Below are positions 61,501 through 64,000 of a stretch of 64,000 bases of DNA, piece by piece. The notes below the pieces were generated by a model, which made no database searches, was not told where the DNA came from, and was given only the letters and a program-made list of their open reading frames with translations. The DNA lies in the NCBI RefSeq assembly GCF_049634645.1, contig NC_134714.1, positions 72,572,001 to 72,636,000 of the forward strand. Direction: 5' to 3'. The translations under genes and the position numbers were made by a program. This stretch comes from Pelodiscus sinensis. Lineage: Eukaryota; Chordata; Testudines; Trionychidae. How positions within the stretch are numbered: position 1 is the stretch's first letter; each line of letters opens with the position of its first letter.

Positions 61501-63400
61501 AAATTTTTCTATACAATTTTAAGCAGGTTGCCTTTTGGGGATAATGACATCTAACCAGAGAATATTGGATTGGAACTAGTCACACTTCACACAGAACAAC
61601 TACTATATCTATTGAGGACACTGACTAGAGAAGCTAGAGGAGAGAGACCAAGTACTCTTCTTCAAGTCCTGTGAGCAACCCAGTCATTCAGCTCAAGACA
61701 GTAACAACTGGCTTCCTAGCCAGATCACGTGACATGCACTTGCAACACAGCCTCCACAGCAATTTCTTAACTCACCTATCCTCCATCTTTGAGTTTGACG
61801 ACGCTTCCTCAAGCTGGAGCACCTGGTTAAGGAGTAGTGTCTCTTGGAGACTGCAAGCTGATGTTCTGAAAGAGTAGTAGTCTTAGTGAATTCTTCAGGA
61901 GTCATTATTATAGACATACAAGTGCACTGCCAGGCAACTGGTCATGTAATTTTAAAAAATGGCCAAATACATAGCAAGAAACTATGAGACTAATACAAAT
62001 AAGGATGGACACTCACTAGTGTGGTCCAAGACAGTGCCCTCATGAGAAATCCAGACATCTGTCCACAAAATGCTAAGGAAGTTTCTGAGATTCCTATCAG
62101 CATGCTACTGTGCTCTGCTCAAAATAGCTAGTATTTAATACATCCTCAGGAATCAAGTTTGTGGGAGAAAAGATTACAAAACTTTAGATCCATGAATATT
62201 CTGCTAAGTCTGAGATCACACGGGCTTCAGAAGGCATTAGCACTACACCTCAAGACTGACCTGCACTACCTTCTGTATTCTCTTGGCCTCTCTAGAGCCC
62301 ACTAATCATGTAGTGGTGTTGTGAAGCAGAAAGAGAAGAAATGGGGGAAAACAGTCACTTGCAAGCTACTCTAAAGACCAGTACACTAGCCCACCAGACT
62401 AAGGAATATTCCATAAAAACTGTTGGCACTTGTCAAGATATTGAAGAAAAATAGCTGGGTAATTTGTTTAAGTTTAAAAAAGAGAAAAAGAGCATAGTTA
62501 AAATCCCTTTCCAGGAATTGTTTCCTCTTCTGCTACCCCTTTCTGAGTTCACAATGATGCTCAGGGTTATAAGAATGGGAACCAAGAGAGCCATTAAAAG
62601 AACAAGATGGCAAAGGACTTTTAAAAGATTTTTTTGCCATATCAGTTCATAGCATTGATCCATCTAATTCCTCTTCCATGTGTACTGTAGATATTTCAAT
62701 TCAAGGATCATCAAGGAGCTACTGAGACCCCAGTGGATCTTACCTGCATTTCTGTTACTCATCACTACTTTGTACCTCCACTGAGCTTCAGAGAGGTATT
62801 TGGATAACTGCAGCACTCTGCTCCCAAACGCATCTCTATTCACAGAGAAATTCAAGCACTCCATCAATTCTAGCTCCTCATGGGGCACGTTACTCAAATC
62901 CCAAGGGAGAGAACTCTGAATGTCTTCCAGGTGCTTGAGGAGCATCTTGAGGAAAACATCCACTGCCAGATCGTCCACTAAAAATCCACTGACACCACTA
63001 GCAAAATGCTTCAAATCTAGATAGCTCAGCCTGGAGGATTCACAGGTGTCACTATTCAATTCTGAGCCAAGCATAGTTTGGGTCCCTTGATAGACTATCC
63101 GGGTGGCTTGAGGACATCTTTCTGCCTTCCTTTCAGGCCCTGCTGGGTGCTGTGGACTTTCTGAGGTGGAAGACTCTCGGCTGGCACTGCCATCCAAGTT
63201 CCCAGCACCACAGCTCTTTTTCACAATATCATCCTCGTCTGCATAGTCCTCGGGCAGGGGAGTCTCAGTGGAGAGGTCATTATAGGAGACAAAAAGCAGG
63301 GAGAAAATGTTCTCCAGAAGTTCCAGATGCAGAGGAGCAGGGACACTCCGTAAGAACTGCTGACACTTGGCAAGATACTGAAGAAAAATAGCTGGACAAT
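10337..63400 (-). CDS. ZFYVE26: ZFYVE26 / spastizin, 33 coding exons, N-terminus outside window
   Basis: Very large FYVE-domain protein (2,539 residues in human; SPG15 gene) that binds PI3P and works with SPG11 and the AP-5 adaptor in late-endosome/lysosome function and autophagic lysosome reformation; it is also reported at the midbody in cytokinesis. Thirty-three exons on the - strand join with GT-AG borders to about 2,100 codons, all phases agreeing except at 49676/49557. Helical alpha-solenoid-like sequence fills most of it. The FYVE finger lies about two thirds along (27471-27640 plus 28254-28462) with WIPD, CMVC, RRHHCRRCGR, CSSC and RVCDQC. The stop is TAA at 10337-10339 after a basic tail. 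About 400-450 N-terminal codons and the promoter are missing on the right. Identification rests on strong recall of the vertebrate protein and on the RDH12 neighbour. Confidence 0.95.
11034..11225 (+). repeat. MIR-type SINE
   Basis: Contains the MIR landmarks in order: CCTGGGTTC, CCAGCTCTGCCACT, TGTGACCTTGG, AAGTCAC, CTCTGTTTTTCCATGTG and AAAGTGGGGATAA. Lies in the last ZFYVE26 intron. Confidence 0.65.
11755..11799 (-). CDS. ZFYVE26: ZFYVE26 exon (45 bp)
   Basis: Fifteen codons, DLDNLIQDMDSDENK, between a GTACAG acceptor and a GTGAGT donor, phase 0. Confidence 0.9.
12529..12711 (-). CDS. ZFYVE26: ZFYVE26 exon (183 bp)
   Basis: Exactly 61 codons: DFQLEAAAVYSKVAKALVKQ, HNYSEMRQLLKCVNESGVAA and NIILNCLEEFKDIPSE. 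The open frame runs on to 12049, but a GTAATG donor ends the exon here. Confidence 0.94.
13935..13994 (-). CDS. ZFYVE26: ZFYVE26 exon (60 bp)
   Basis: Exactly 20 codons: VMLEGKNIEEGFGIAFRVVQ. Acceptor TTCTCAG, donor GTATGG. Confidence 0.93.
14207..14345 (+). repeat. Diverged MIR-type SINE
   Basis: Shows GGGTTCTGTTGCCAGCT, GGGCAAGTTATGTAACTTCTCT and CCTGTAACACAAGAATAAGGA, a decayed MIR core and tail. Confidence 0.5.
14609..14750 (-). CDS. ZFYVE26: ZFYVE26 exon (142 bp)
   Basis: Encodes HINTVELQMEVTKFLHRCES, then GTSQIAGSTLPTLFGNNHMK and MDVASK. Donor GTACTA. The preceding intron carries the 1.7-kb hAT-like composite. Confidence 0.93.
15211..16919. mobile_element. hAT-like element or composite (CAGGGGTCGGCAAC termini)
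   Basis: Starts CAGGGGTCGGCAACC and ends with the near-perfect complement GGTTGCCGACCCCTG. The interior has GGGGTGCAGG-type low-complexity sequence and no transposase frame. From about 15755 it contains a stretch homologous to 51605-52240, including the ACTGACCCACAGAAAAATC motif, so it is probably a nest of more than one element. No clear 8-bp duplication is visible. Lies in a ZFYVE26 intron. Confidence 0.65.
17156..17358 (-). CDS. ZFYVE26: ZFYVE26 exon (203 bp)
   Basis: Encodes DHVRAAMTCIRFFTHKAKSY, GGKQKWLLKVKDHLKVYLQE and KKMTAADVS. Acceptor CTTCCAG, donor GTATCT; leaves two codon bases. Confidence 0.94.
18124..18321 (-). CDS. ZFYVE26: ZFYVE26 exon (198 bp)
   Basis: Exactly 66 codons: ESPPEVFIEGIFVPSYKSGK, ENLLETIDPGLECWGIYLIA and KKNYYHILYELQQFMK. 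Donor GTAAGG. Confidence 0.94.
19458..19676 (-). CDS. ZFYVE26: ZFYVE26 exon (219 bp)
   Basis: Encodes QDDDYFATLRDLEATLRTRS, NSYYQECLFYLHTYGTNLAI and ISFYMRHDCMREALLHLLNK. A CAG repeat at the acceptor allows a one-codon shift at the start. Donor GTGAGT. Confidence 0.94.
20980..21189 (-). CDS. ZFYVE26: ZFYVE26 exon (210 bp)
   Basis: Exactly 70 codons: VSTKTGLDPGGAWHAWGMAC, LKAGNLSSAREKFSRCLKPP and SRLVQDVIQYLESTVKPILL. TPR-like AWHAWGMACLKAGN helix. Donor GTAAGT. Confidence 0.95.
21665..21820. repeat. Dispersed repeat copy (GCCCACGAAAGC family)
   Basis: GAAGTGGGTTGTGCCCACGA, followed by AAGCTCATGATCC and CAGATTAACACGGCTACGCC. It matches the general pattern of the repeat that forms the inverted pair at 5888-6065. 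Family name not assigned. Confidence 0.45.
21979..22361. mobile_element. Harbinger-like MITE, TATTTCRAAATA-core type
   Basis: GGGCATGTCTACACTAG start and CTAGTGTAGACCAGGGC end, flanked by TGA on both sides (3-bp duplication). The interior repeats TTATTTTGAAATAA, TATTTCGAAATAA and related palindromes at least eight times. Confidence 0.75.
22774..22921 (-). CDS. ZFYVE26: ZFYVE26 exon (148 bp)
   Basis: Encodes YISKVDVLNILVAAAYRHVP, then SLDQILQPAAVTRLRNRLLE and AEYYQLAVE. Acceptor TGCACAG, donor GTAACA. Highly conserved segment after the FYVE finger. Confidence 0.95.
23581..23801 (-). CDS. ZFYVE26: ZFYVE26 exon (221 bp)
   Basis: Encodes APSSSLCIAILSLHSDSTAC, LSQGLTNPEVDAGLLMDIMK and QLLFSAKMMFVKAGRSQDLA. 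The acceptor is TCGGCAG; the open frame runs further upstream, but continuity FYYEQ-APSSS fixes this start. Confidence 0.93.
23915..24051 (-). CDS. ZFYVE26: ZFYVE26 exon (137 bp)
   Basis: Encodes AQTSGNGGLDYSAVMRIPRA then TELEWLLSLNEDENEIVRNE and FYYEQ. Acceptor TTTCTCAG, donor GTAAGA. Confidence 0.93.
24052..26409. other. Two ZFYVE26 introns' worth of sequence with little recognisable
   Basis: This is one long AT-rich intron between the exons at 26410 and 24051. Apart from a MIR at 26110-26270 and an A-run at 26162-26176, no exon, RNA gene or full transposon was seen. Confidence 0.5.
26110..26270 (-). repeat. MIR-type SINE, antisense
   Basis: On the + strand: GATGGGTAAATTAAGGCAC, GTGACTTGCCCATGGTCA and GAATTAGAACCTAGAAG, the reverse complement of the MIR landmarks. 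A run of A interrupts it. Confidence 0.6.
26410..26441 (-). CDS. ZFYVE26: ZFYVE26 micro-exon (32 bp)
   Basis: Only 32 bases, encoding TKEEDQDLME. Acceptor TTTTACAG and donor GTGAGA are good, and it is required to connect the phases of the FYVE exon and the exon at 24051. Confidence 0.87.
26630..26790 (-). repeat. Diverged MIR-type SINE, antisense
   Basis: Landmarks such as GAGCTAAGATTTAAACTCA and CAGTTCTCTGCTCTG match the 5' half of an antisense MIR; the rest is decayed. Confidence 0.4.
27471..27640 (-). CDS. ZFYVE26: ZFYVE26 exon, core of the FYVE domain (170 bp)
   Basis: Encodes FNRRHHCRRCGRLVCSSCST, then KKMVVEACRENPARVCDQCY. It contains the basic RRHHCRRCGR motif that contacts PI3P, and the remaining Cys pairs (CRRC, CSSC, CDQC), so all eight zinc ligands are intact across the two exons. 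Donor GTAAGT. Confidence 0.96.
28254..28462 (-). CDS. ZFYVE26: ZFYVE26 exon, start of the FYVE domain (209 bp)
   Basis: Encodes STKQPKSKSIFGLALQGII, a Pro-rich linker, then WIPDETEMTCMVCKTERFTM: the WxxD signature and the first zinc-binding Cys pair (CMVC) of the FYVE finger. The acceptor (CTCTGAG) was chosen because upstream there is an in-frame stop and the phase fits. Confidence 0.93.
28796..29111. mobile_element. Harbinger-like MITE, TTTCGAAA-core type
   Basis: GGCTATGTCTAGACTGCAAG start and GTCTGGACACAGCC end, flanked by TAA on both sides. The interior contains many CTTTCGAAAG and TTTTTCGAAA palindromes. It is a sister copy of 60845-61180. Confidence 0.8.
29765..30113. mobile_element. 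Non-autonomous hAT element (TAGGGATGTT termini)
   Basis: Left end TAGGAGTGTAAGCAACTAG, right end CAATTCAACATCCCTA, flanked by ATAAGGAT and GTAAGGAT (7 of 8 bases alike). Same terminal family as 2310-2521. No coding capacity. Confidence 0.65.
30114..30690. repeat. Unassigned repeat-like segment
   Basis: Contains inverted copies of a GCTGCCTTCAGAGCTG / CAGCTCTGAAGGCGGCAG module (30145-30290) and an AT-rich stretch. Probably another decayed transposon; family unknown. Confidence 0.3.
30700..31370 (-). mobile_element. CR1 LINE fragment (reverse transcriptase region), antisense
   Basis: On the - strand a broken reverse transcriptase can be read, including FADNAKLGEAASALEDPTRI (the YADD catalytic box decayed to FADN) and QNDLEKLEKCFEINTK. 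Several stops interrupt it. The family is CR1 by motif order; the copy is dead. Confidence 0.65.
31466..32272 (-). pseudogene. DIRS-like gag ORF, C-terminal part
   Basis: 268 codons, Pro/His/Tyr-rich at first, then an acidic region and the helical DLKQFQELFKRVATSQNVSL, EVQKKQYQLLKNLHPTLQGK block recognised in DIRS gag-like proteins. In frame with 33112-32378. Confidence 0.55.
32378..33112 (-). pseudogene. DIRS-like gag ORF, N-terminal part (broken)
   Basis: 244 codons with a Cys/His cluster near the start and a long Pro/Ala/Arg-rich, internally repetitive middle (APLQASAAP, APLQSAAPL). Ends in a stop; the same frame continues 100 bases further on. Not part of ZFYVE26. Confidence 0.5.
34457..34555 (-). 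CDS. ZFYVE26: ZFYVE26 exon (99 bp)
   Basis: Encodes SVIRIQESLNLVSESDTSSK and SGSAELSPTSFP, a Ser-rich linker. The GTAAGG donor and phase fit the next exon, which is 6 kb away across a transposon-filled intron. Confidence 0.88.
35230..36035. repeat. hAT-derived low-complexity segment
   Basis: Starts near AAACTTTTTGGTCC and ends near GTACTTTGCCCCCTTTTGG, with repeated GGGGCTGAGG-like sequence between. Resembles internal sequence of decayed non-autonomous hAT elements seen elsewhere in the window. No ORF is credible. Confidence 0.35.
36209..36458 (-). CDS. ZFYVE26: ZFYVE26 exon (250 bp)
   Basis: Encodes VLLTLPDPYRASYSHLSSRP, LLMLEQLLMNMKVDWAAVAV and IGFTVEDMDALLSKYSEKAL followed by DFPYSLKEKRSS. 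Donor GTGACT; leaves one codon base. Confidence 0.95.
36560..36775 (+). repeat. MIR-type SINE
   Basis: GACTCCTGGGTCTATCCCTG, TGTGACTTTGGGCAAAGCTC, CCCAATCTGTATAA and GTACAAAGTGCTTTC follow in the MIR order. Confidence 0.6.
37110..37290 (+). repeat. MIR-type SINE
   Basis: CAAGTTCTAGTCCCAGCCCT, TATGCCTCAGTTCTCCCATC and ATAATAATAGCACCTATAT match MIR in order, with decay between. Confidence 0.5.
37420..37501 (-). mobile_element. CR1 3'-end fragment, antisense
   Basis: CTGGAAGGAACCTTGAGAGA, then TCATCTAGTCTAGTCCCC, the usual antisense CR1 3' tail. It stops where the hAT element at 37502 begins. Confidence 0.5.
37502..38396. mobile_element. hAT-type element (CAGCGGTTCCCAAC termini)
   Basis: Starts CAGCGGTTCCCAAC and ends GTTGGGAACCACTG, an almost perfect inverted pair. 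The interior is C-rich (CCCAGTGCCAGCC repeats) with no transposase. It is directly followed by the 8-bp duplication of the next hAT. Confidence 0.7.
38405..38739. mobile_element. hAT-type element with perfect 8-bp target duplication
   Basis: Starts CAGGGGTGGGGAACCT and ends AGGTTCCCCACCTATG. The flanking octamers GCTTAAAG (38397-38404 and 38740-38747) are identical, the hallmark of hAT insertion. No coding capacity. Confidence 0.82.
38910..39086 (-). CDS. ZFYVE26: ZFYVE26 exon (177 bp)
   Basis: Exactly 59 codons: LLQRIEDSGMRLVISEQCLD, KHPSLAASHFLANYLTTHFY and AARHNEIQALYMGSK, ending at a GTGAGT donor. Confidence 0.94.
39598..39765 (-). mobile_element. CR1 3'-end fragment, antisense
   Basis: TCATAGAACTGGAAGGGACC, TTGAGAGCTCATCGAGTCCA and GCCCCAGCTCCCTAAG follow the antisense CR1 tail pattern. 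In an intron of ZFYVE26. Confidence 0.55.
40020..40530. repeat. Probable decayed hAT element
   Basis: GC-rich segment with repeated modules around GGGCCAATCAGG(G/A) and CCAGTTATTCAGCTG / CCAGCTTTTCAGAACAGCTG, ending GATTGCCCACCCCTTG, similar to hAT termini of the GGGTGGGCAA kind. The left end is unclear. Confidence 0.35.
41712..41834 (-). CDS. ZFYVE26: ZFYVE26 exon (123 bp)
   Basis: Exactly 41 codons in phase 0: DYELCEEWGHLYPIPRENLI, then SLHQEHLLHLLEMGDNEKAV and Q. Donor GTAACC. Confidence 0.94.
42672..42776 (-). CDS. ZFYVE26: ZFYVE26 exon (105 bp)
   Basis: Exactly 35 codons in phase 0: ILNLQDVPSWNDWQDLKEAC then INDPHAIMSVILEAK. Donor GTGTGG, acceptor TTTTATTAG. Confidence 0.93.
43473..43669 (-). 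CDS. ZFYVE26: ZFYVE26 exon (197 bp)
   Basis: Encodes KDGWQYLFPVKDAMLRSRLA, CLDRWPLEACLEILAYCICD and GELQVYQK. The acceptor TTTTTGCAG is strong; the donor is GTACAA. Confidence 0.94.
43844..44583 (-). CDS. ZFYVE26: ZFYVE26 large exon (740 bp)
   Basis: The longest exon seen. Encodes LSSLLAKEELNLNVQQVILN, the CCCEPLSLC cluster, a Ser-rich acidic linker, WMEFRGKREVPLGMEQISKE, KPYISLVLLGLHSTMSVEVL and RALRILDLYSQDMEEL, with helical repeats typical of the solenoid body. Acceptor TCCTCCAG, donor GTAAAG. Confidence 0.95.
45906..46215 (+). pseudogene. Myb/SANT-like DNA-binding protein relic
   Basis: A frame with Pro-rich start, a basic GRKRR patch, then PAWSSVDIVDLTKVWGEASN, which has the spaced Trp residues and acidic helix of the Myb/SANT-like domain in Harbinger-derived proteins. 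A TAG at 46149 breaks it, after which EQVYMKIKV is readable before the CR1 insertion. Assignment is from motif memory. Confidence 0.5.
46226..46880 (-). mobile_element. CR1 LINE 3' end, antisense, nested
   Basis: The - strand frame 46829-46434 encodes the CR1 ORF2 C-terminus: VQKRATKMIRDLEQVPYEER, then LKRLGLFSLEKRRLRGDMIE and FTKQIVNLWNSLLQE. The 3' UTR continues left to CAGACCAAAGGTCCATCTAG at about 46275. Inserted in the Harbinger-like element. Confidence 0.85.
47990..48330. repeat. Unassigned GC-rich repeat-like segment
   Basis: GC-rich stretch in an AT-rich intron, with CAACAGCCTCCGCAGGCCCC near its start. Resembles decayed hAT internal sequence; no termini fixed. Confidence 0.25.
49453..49557 (-). 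CDS. ZFYVE26: ZFYVE26 exon (about 105 bp)
   Basis: Encodes ETAEVKVGNPFILLQQSPSH then LLALLLFERQVPPD, between a TTTGTAG acceptor and a GTTGGT donor. Exit phase fits the next exon (DRLSSLLAKEE). Coordinates may be off by one base; entry phase conflicts with the preceding exon as noted there. Confidence 0.82.
49676..49835 (-). CDS. ZFYVE26: ZFYVE26 exon (about 160 bp, 3' border uncertain)
   Basis: After a CTGACACAG acceptor it encodes LLCHLHLALTEVSEALHLAL, SAFKALVQKFVGYARAIRSL and GSQLALLP. Entry phase matches the exon at 53202. The natural end is before an in-frame TGA, at a weak GTGACC donor (49676), but that leaves two bases where the next exon needs one. An alternative GTTCCC donor at 49698 would fix the phase but drop GSQLALLP. 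Confidence 0.75.
50140..50395. repeat. Decayed MITE-like segment
   Basis: Starts TAGCTACATTGGCTAAGG and ends GGTGTAGTGAAGATGTACCC, with internal TAGCTACACCAAC and GGCTGAGTCTACATCAGGGC. It looks like an old relative of the TGTCTACACT MITEs. Confidence 0.35.
50801..53009. mobile_element. 2.2-kb hAT-type element, composite
   Basis: Starts CAGGGCCGTCCTTAGGAT and ends CCTAAGGACAGCCCTG, flanked by ACACTACC and ACACTGCC (7 of 8 alike). The interior has further decayed hAT-like sequence (for example TTTCAAGGAACCACTAGG) and the MITE at 51709-52126. No transposase frame. Confidence 0.75.
51709..52126. mobile_element. Harbinger-like MITE, TTCCGGAA-core type, nested in hAT
   Basis: GGCTACGTCTAGACTGGCAC start and GCCAGTCTAGACACAGCC end, flanked by AAA. 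The interior carries TTTTCCGGAAAA and TTTTGCGCAAAA palindromes and matches 4006-4421 in organisation. The homologous stretch at 15840-15860 lacks it, giving a pre-insertion site. Confidence 0.8.
53202..53429 (-). CDS. ZFYVE26: ZFYVE26 exon (228 bp)
   Basis: Encodes SKGSLITSLVEQASLKPAEL, QIQLLLKTLDQHVQTMPVSS and CVQSFFDYISTLAAIVLRSL, ending NTEL plus one base at a GTAATG donor. Confidence 0.92.
53962..54126 (-). CDS. ZFYVE26: ZFYVE26 exon (165 bp)
   Basis: Encodes VSDEKISSQFRCNIVDLLQM, CYPSLTEDCIANQIVLSQYL and DQVLQTLKHVEDSP, ending at a GTGAGT donor. The acceptor is CTCAACAG; an alternative AG two bases later exists. Confidence 0.9.
54388..54904. mobile_element. hAT-type element (CAGGGCTACTCAAC termini)
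   Basis: Starts CAGGGCTACTCAACTCTGG, ends ATGTTGAGTAGCCCTG, with GTTTAAAA/GTTTAAAG next to the ends. Internal GGGCCGCAACTTAAATG. Non-coding; lies in a ZFYVE26 intron. Confidence 0.7.
55193..55772. mobile_element. Harbinger-like MITE, decayed
   Basis: GGATATGTCTACACTACAAT start and CCGTGTAGACATAATT end, with TTA outside both ends. Lacks the dense palindrome core of the other copies and may carry a later insertion near 55320-55440. Confidence 0.55.
56467..57042. mobile_element. Tc1/mariner-type (pogo-like) non-autonomous element
   Basis: Starts CAGTAAAACTCCATTAGTCC and ends with GCCGGATTATCGGAAG then TTTACTG, flanked by TA on both sides. The interior 56540-56940 is made of inverted copies of a GC-rich module (GGTGCTGCCGGGTTGGTC). 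No transposase frame. Confidence 0.75.
57189..57308 (-). CDS. ZFYVE26: ZFYVE26 exon (120 bp)
   Basis: Encodes RKLDFILLHSDGIKGFPAVL then QQINKILNYPCMPQGQSKS, between a CTTGTAG acceptor and a GTAGGT donor. Confidence 0.92.
57504..57767 (-). CDS. ZFYVE26: ZFYVE26 exon (264 bp)
   Basis: Encodes MVFYSISDVTDKLLATSGS, an ISSIQLEHTDPLSEIVADL segment, AFDLACTQCHLWKTCKQLLE and NSLETRG. Acceptor GCTTAG, donor GTAGGT, phase consistent on both sides. Confidence 0.92.
58054..58252 (-). CDS. ZFYVE26: ZFYVE26 exon (199 bp, predicted coiled coil)
   Basis: Encodes VALMFNLESSACYGELVFME, then the charged heptad-like RYQEVVRELAKVEQKIA, a Gly/Ser linker and an Ala run. The donor is GTAAGG within what otherwise remains an open frame to 57926. 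Confidence 0.9.
59630..59781 (-). CDS. ZFYVE26: ZFYVE26 exon (152 bp)
   Basis: Encodes GWSDLECRLKPQQQNLLIPM, MLSPPESLLVSCILRGN and FIEAHQ, ending in phase 0 at a GTAAAT donor. The acceptor is TCTTGCAG; a cut two bases later would keep the same downstream frame. Confidence 0.9.
60646..60714 (-). CDS. ZFYVE26: ZFYVE26 exon (69 bp, Ser/Thr-rich)
   Basis: After an ACTTCAG acceptor it encodes FKDGTSSQSLESTSSELSTS and ends at a GTACTA donor. Short and low in complexity, but phases match both neighbours. Confidence 0.85.
60845..61180. mobile_element. Harbinger-like MITE, TTTCGAAA-core type
   Basis: GGCTACGTCTAGACTGCAAG start and GTCTGGACACAGCC end, flanked by ATG on both sides. Sister copy of 28796-29111 with the same order of TTTTTCGAAA palindromes. 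Confidence 0.8.
61776..61865 (-). CDS. ZFYVE26: ZFYVE26 exon (90 bp, basic segment)
   Basis: Bounded by a CTTTCAG acceptor and a GTGAGT donor. Encodes HQLAVSKRHYSLTRCSSLRK followed by RRQTQRWR, a strongly basic stretch. Confidence 0.88.
62410..62655 (-). repeat. Intronic copy of a ZFYVE26 exon edge and its flanking intron
   Basis: About 240 bases here match 63348-63605 in the same orientation, with many substitutions. The match includes about 50 bases of exon (reading QYLAKCQQFL in the true exon) and the intron beyond it. In the copy the acceptor CATACAG has become TAAACAA, so it should not splice. Confidence 0.78.
62744..63400 (-). CDS. ZFYVE26: ZFYVE26 exon, first in window (657 bp)
   Basis: Starts after an ACATACAG acceptor with CPAIFLQYLAKCQQFL and LELLENIFSLLFVSYNDL, then an acidic, Ser-rich linker with AGPERKAERCPQ, and ends at SNRNA before GTAAGA. 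It enters with two codon bases and leaves with one. The start of the protein is further right, outside the window. A decayed copy of this exon's 5' edge lies at about 62410-62458. Confidence 0.92.
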
Positions 63401-63900
63401 CTGTATGTTTAAAAAAAAGAAAACAACACATTTAAAAGCTCTTTCCAGGAATTGTTTCCTCTTCTGCTACCCCTTTCTGAATCCACAATGGTGCTCAAAG
63501 TTACAAGAATGGGAACCAAGAGATCCATTAAAAAAACAAGATGGGAATGGACTTTTAAAAGAATCTTTGCTATATCAGTTAAGAGCACTGGTCCATCTAA
63601 TTCAATATCCTTCCTCCAGCTGTGACCAATACTAATGATTCAGAGATGAACAGTCCTCTCTCAATATAACATCTAATGCACAATAAAGGAGCAGGGAATT
63701 ACTCCTTTCTGACCCTGGCAGCAGTGATCGTCTTATGCCCTGATGCCCAAACTCAAATCTTCCATCTTAGAACACTGCTGTATTTCCATCTCTAATTCCT
63801 TTTAGAAAATGTCCTTCCTGTATGGATGTTTATAAAAAAAGGTAAATGTTCCAAAAAAGAAAAAATTAACAATCTGTACTGCAGAAGACAGTGAAAACTA
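63401..63900. other. ZFYVE26 intron upstream of the first exon in window
   Basis: No exon was recognised. The first 200 bases are the source or twin of the duplicated segment at 62410-62655. Confidence 0.5.
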
Positions 63901-64000
63901 GGGGTGCATCTACACAGCAGGACTTAGTTCAATTTGCATAGCTTATTTCGAGTTATGTCAATTGTGTAGCTTATTTCAAAACTGGGAGTGTTTACATAGC
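63901..64000. mobile_element. Left end of a further MITE, cut by the window edge
   Basis: GGGGTGCATCTACACAGCAG followed by TAGCTTATTTCGAGTTA and TAGCTTATTTCAAAACTGG resembles the start of the TATTTCGAAATA-core MITE type at 21979. The right end is outside the window. Confidence 0.5.

Noticed and set aside
1..64000. tRNA, rRNA, CRISPR array or bacterial operon
   Set aside because: None was seen; the exon-intron structure and repeats are those of a vertebrate nuclear genome.

Overview
The window is vertebrate genomic DNA, most likely from a turtle or other non-avian reptile. It has long introns, CR1 LINE fragments, MIR-type SINEs, a DIRS-like gag remnant and many nested hAT and Harbinger-like DNA transposons. 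The species call is inference from repeat content and gene order; no search was run.

Two genes meet tail to tail. At the left edge, on the + strand, are the last four coding exons of an SDR-family retinol dehydrogenase, RDH12 by its C-terminus and its position (1-6267). On the - strand, 33 consecutive coding exons of ZFYVE26 (spastizin, the SPG15 protein) run from 63400 down to the stop codon at 10337. They add up to about 2,100 codons and include a complete FYVE zinc finger split over the exons at 28462-28254 and 27640-27471. The N-terminal part of ZFYVE26, roughly 400-450 codons by comparison with the mammalian length, and its promoter lie to the right of the window. The same RDH12-ZFYVE26 neighbourhood is known in mammals. 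The two proteins are not known to act together: RDH12 reduces retinoids in the endoplasmic reticulum, while spastizin is a PI3P-binding endolysosomal protein working with SPG11 and AP-5.

Layout: 1-7 kb holds the RDH12 3' half with intronic transposons. 7-10.3 kb is intergenic or 3' UTR sequence with few recognisable features. 10.3-28.5 kb holds the C-terminal exons including FYVE, interrupted by a 1.7 kb hAT-like composite in one intron. 28.5-34.5 kb is a transposon-filled intron (MITE, hAT, CR1, DIRS). 34.5-44.6 kb is a second exon cluster with two abutting hAT elements. 44.6-49.5 kb is an intron carrying a 2.1 kb Harbinger-like element with a Myb/SANT-like relic and a nested CR1. 49.7-53.2 kb is an intron with a 2.2 kb hAT that itself holds a MITE. 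53-63.4 kb is the upstream exon cluster with further MITEs, a hAT and a Tc1/mariner-type element.

No new multi-gene system was found. The most interesting observations are: a set of MITEs that share one terminal repeat and 3-bp target duplications but have different palindromic cores; a decayed partial duplication of a ZFYVE26 exon edge in the neighbouring intron; a 110-bp near-identical pair of segments around the RDH12 3' end; an intronic inverted repeat just before the last RDH12 exon; and one ZFYVE26 exon junction whose reading frame I could not reconcile.
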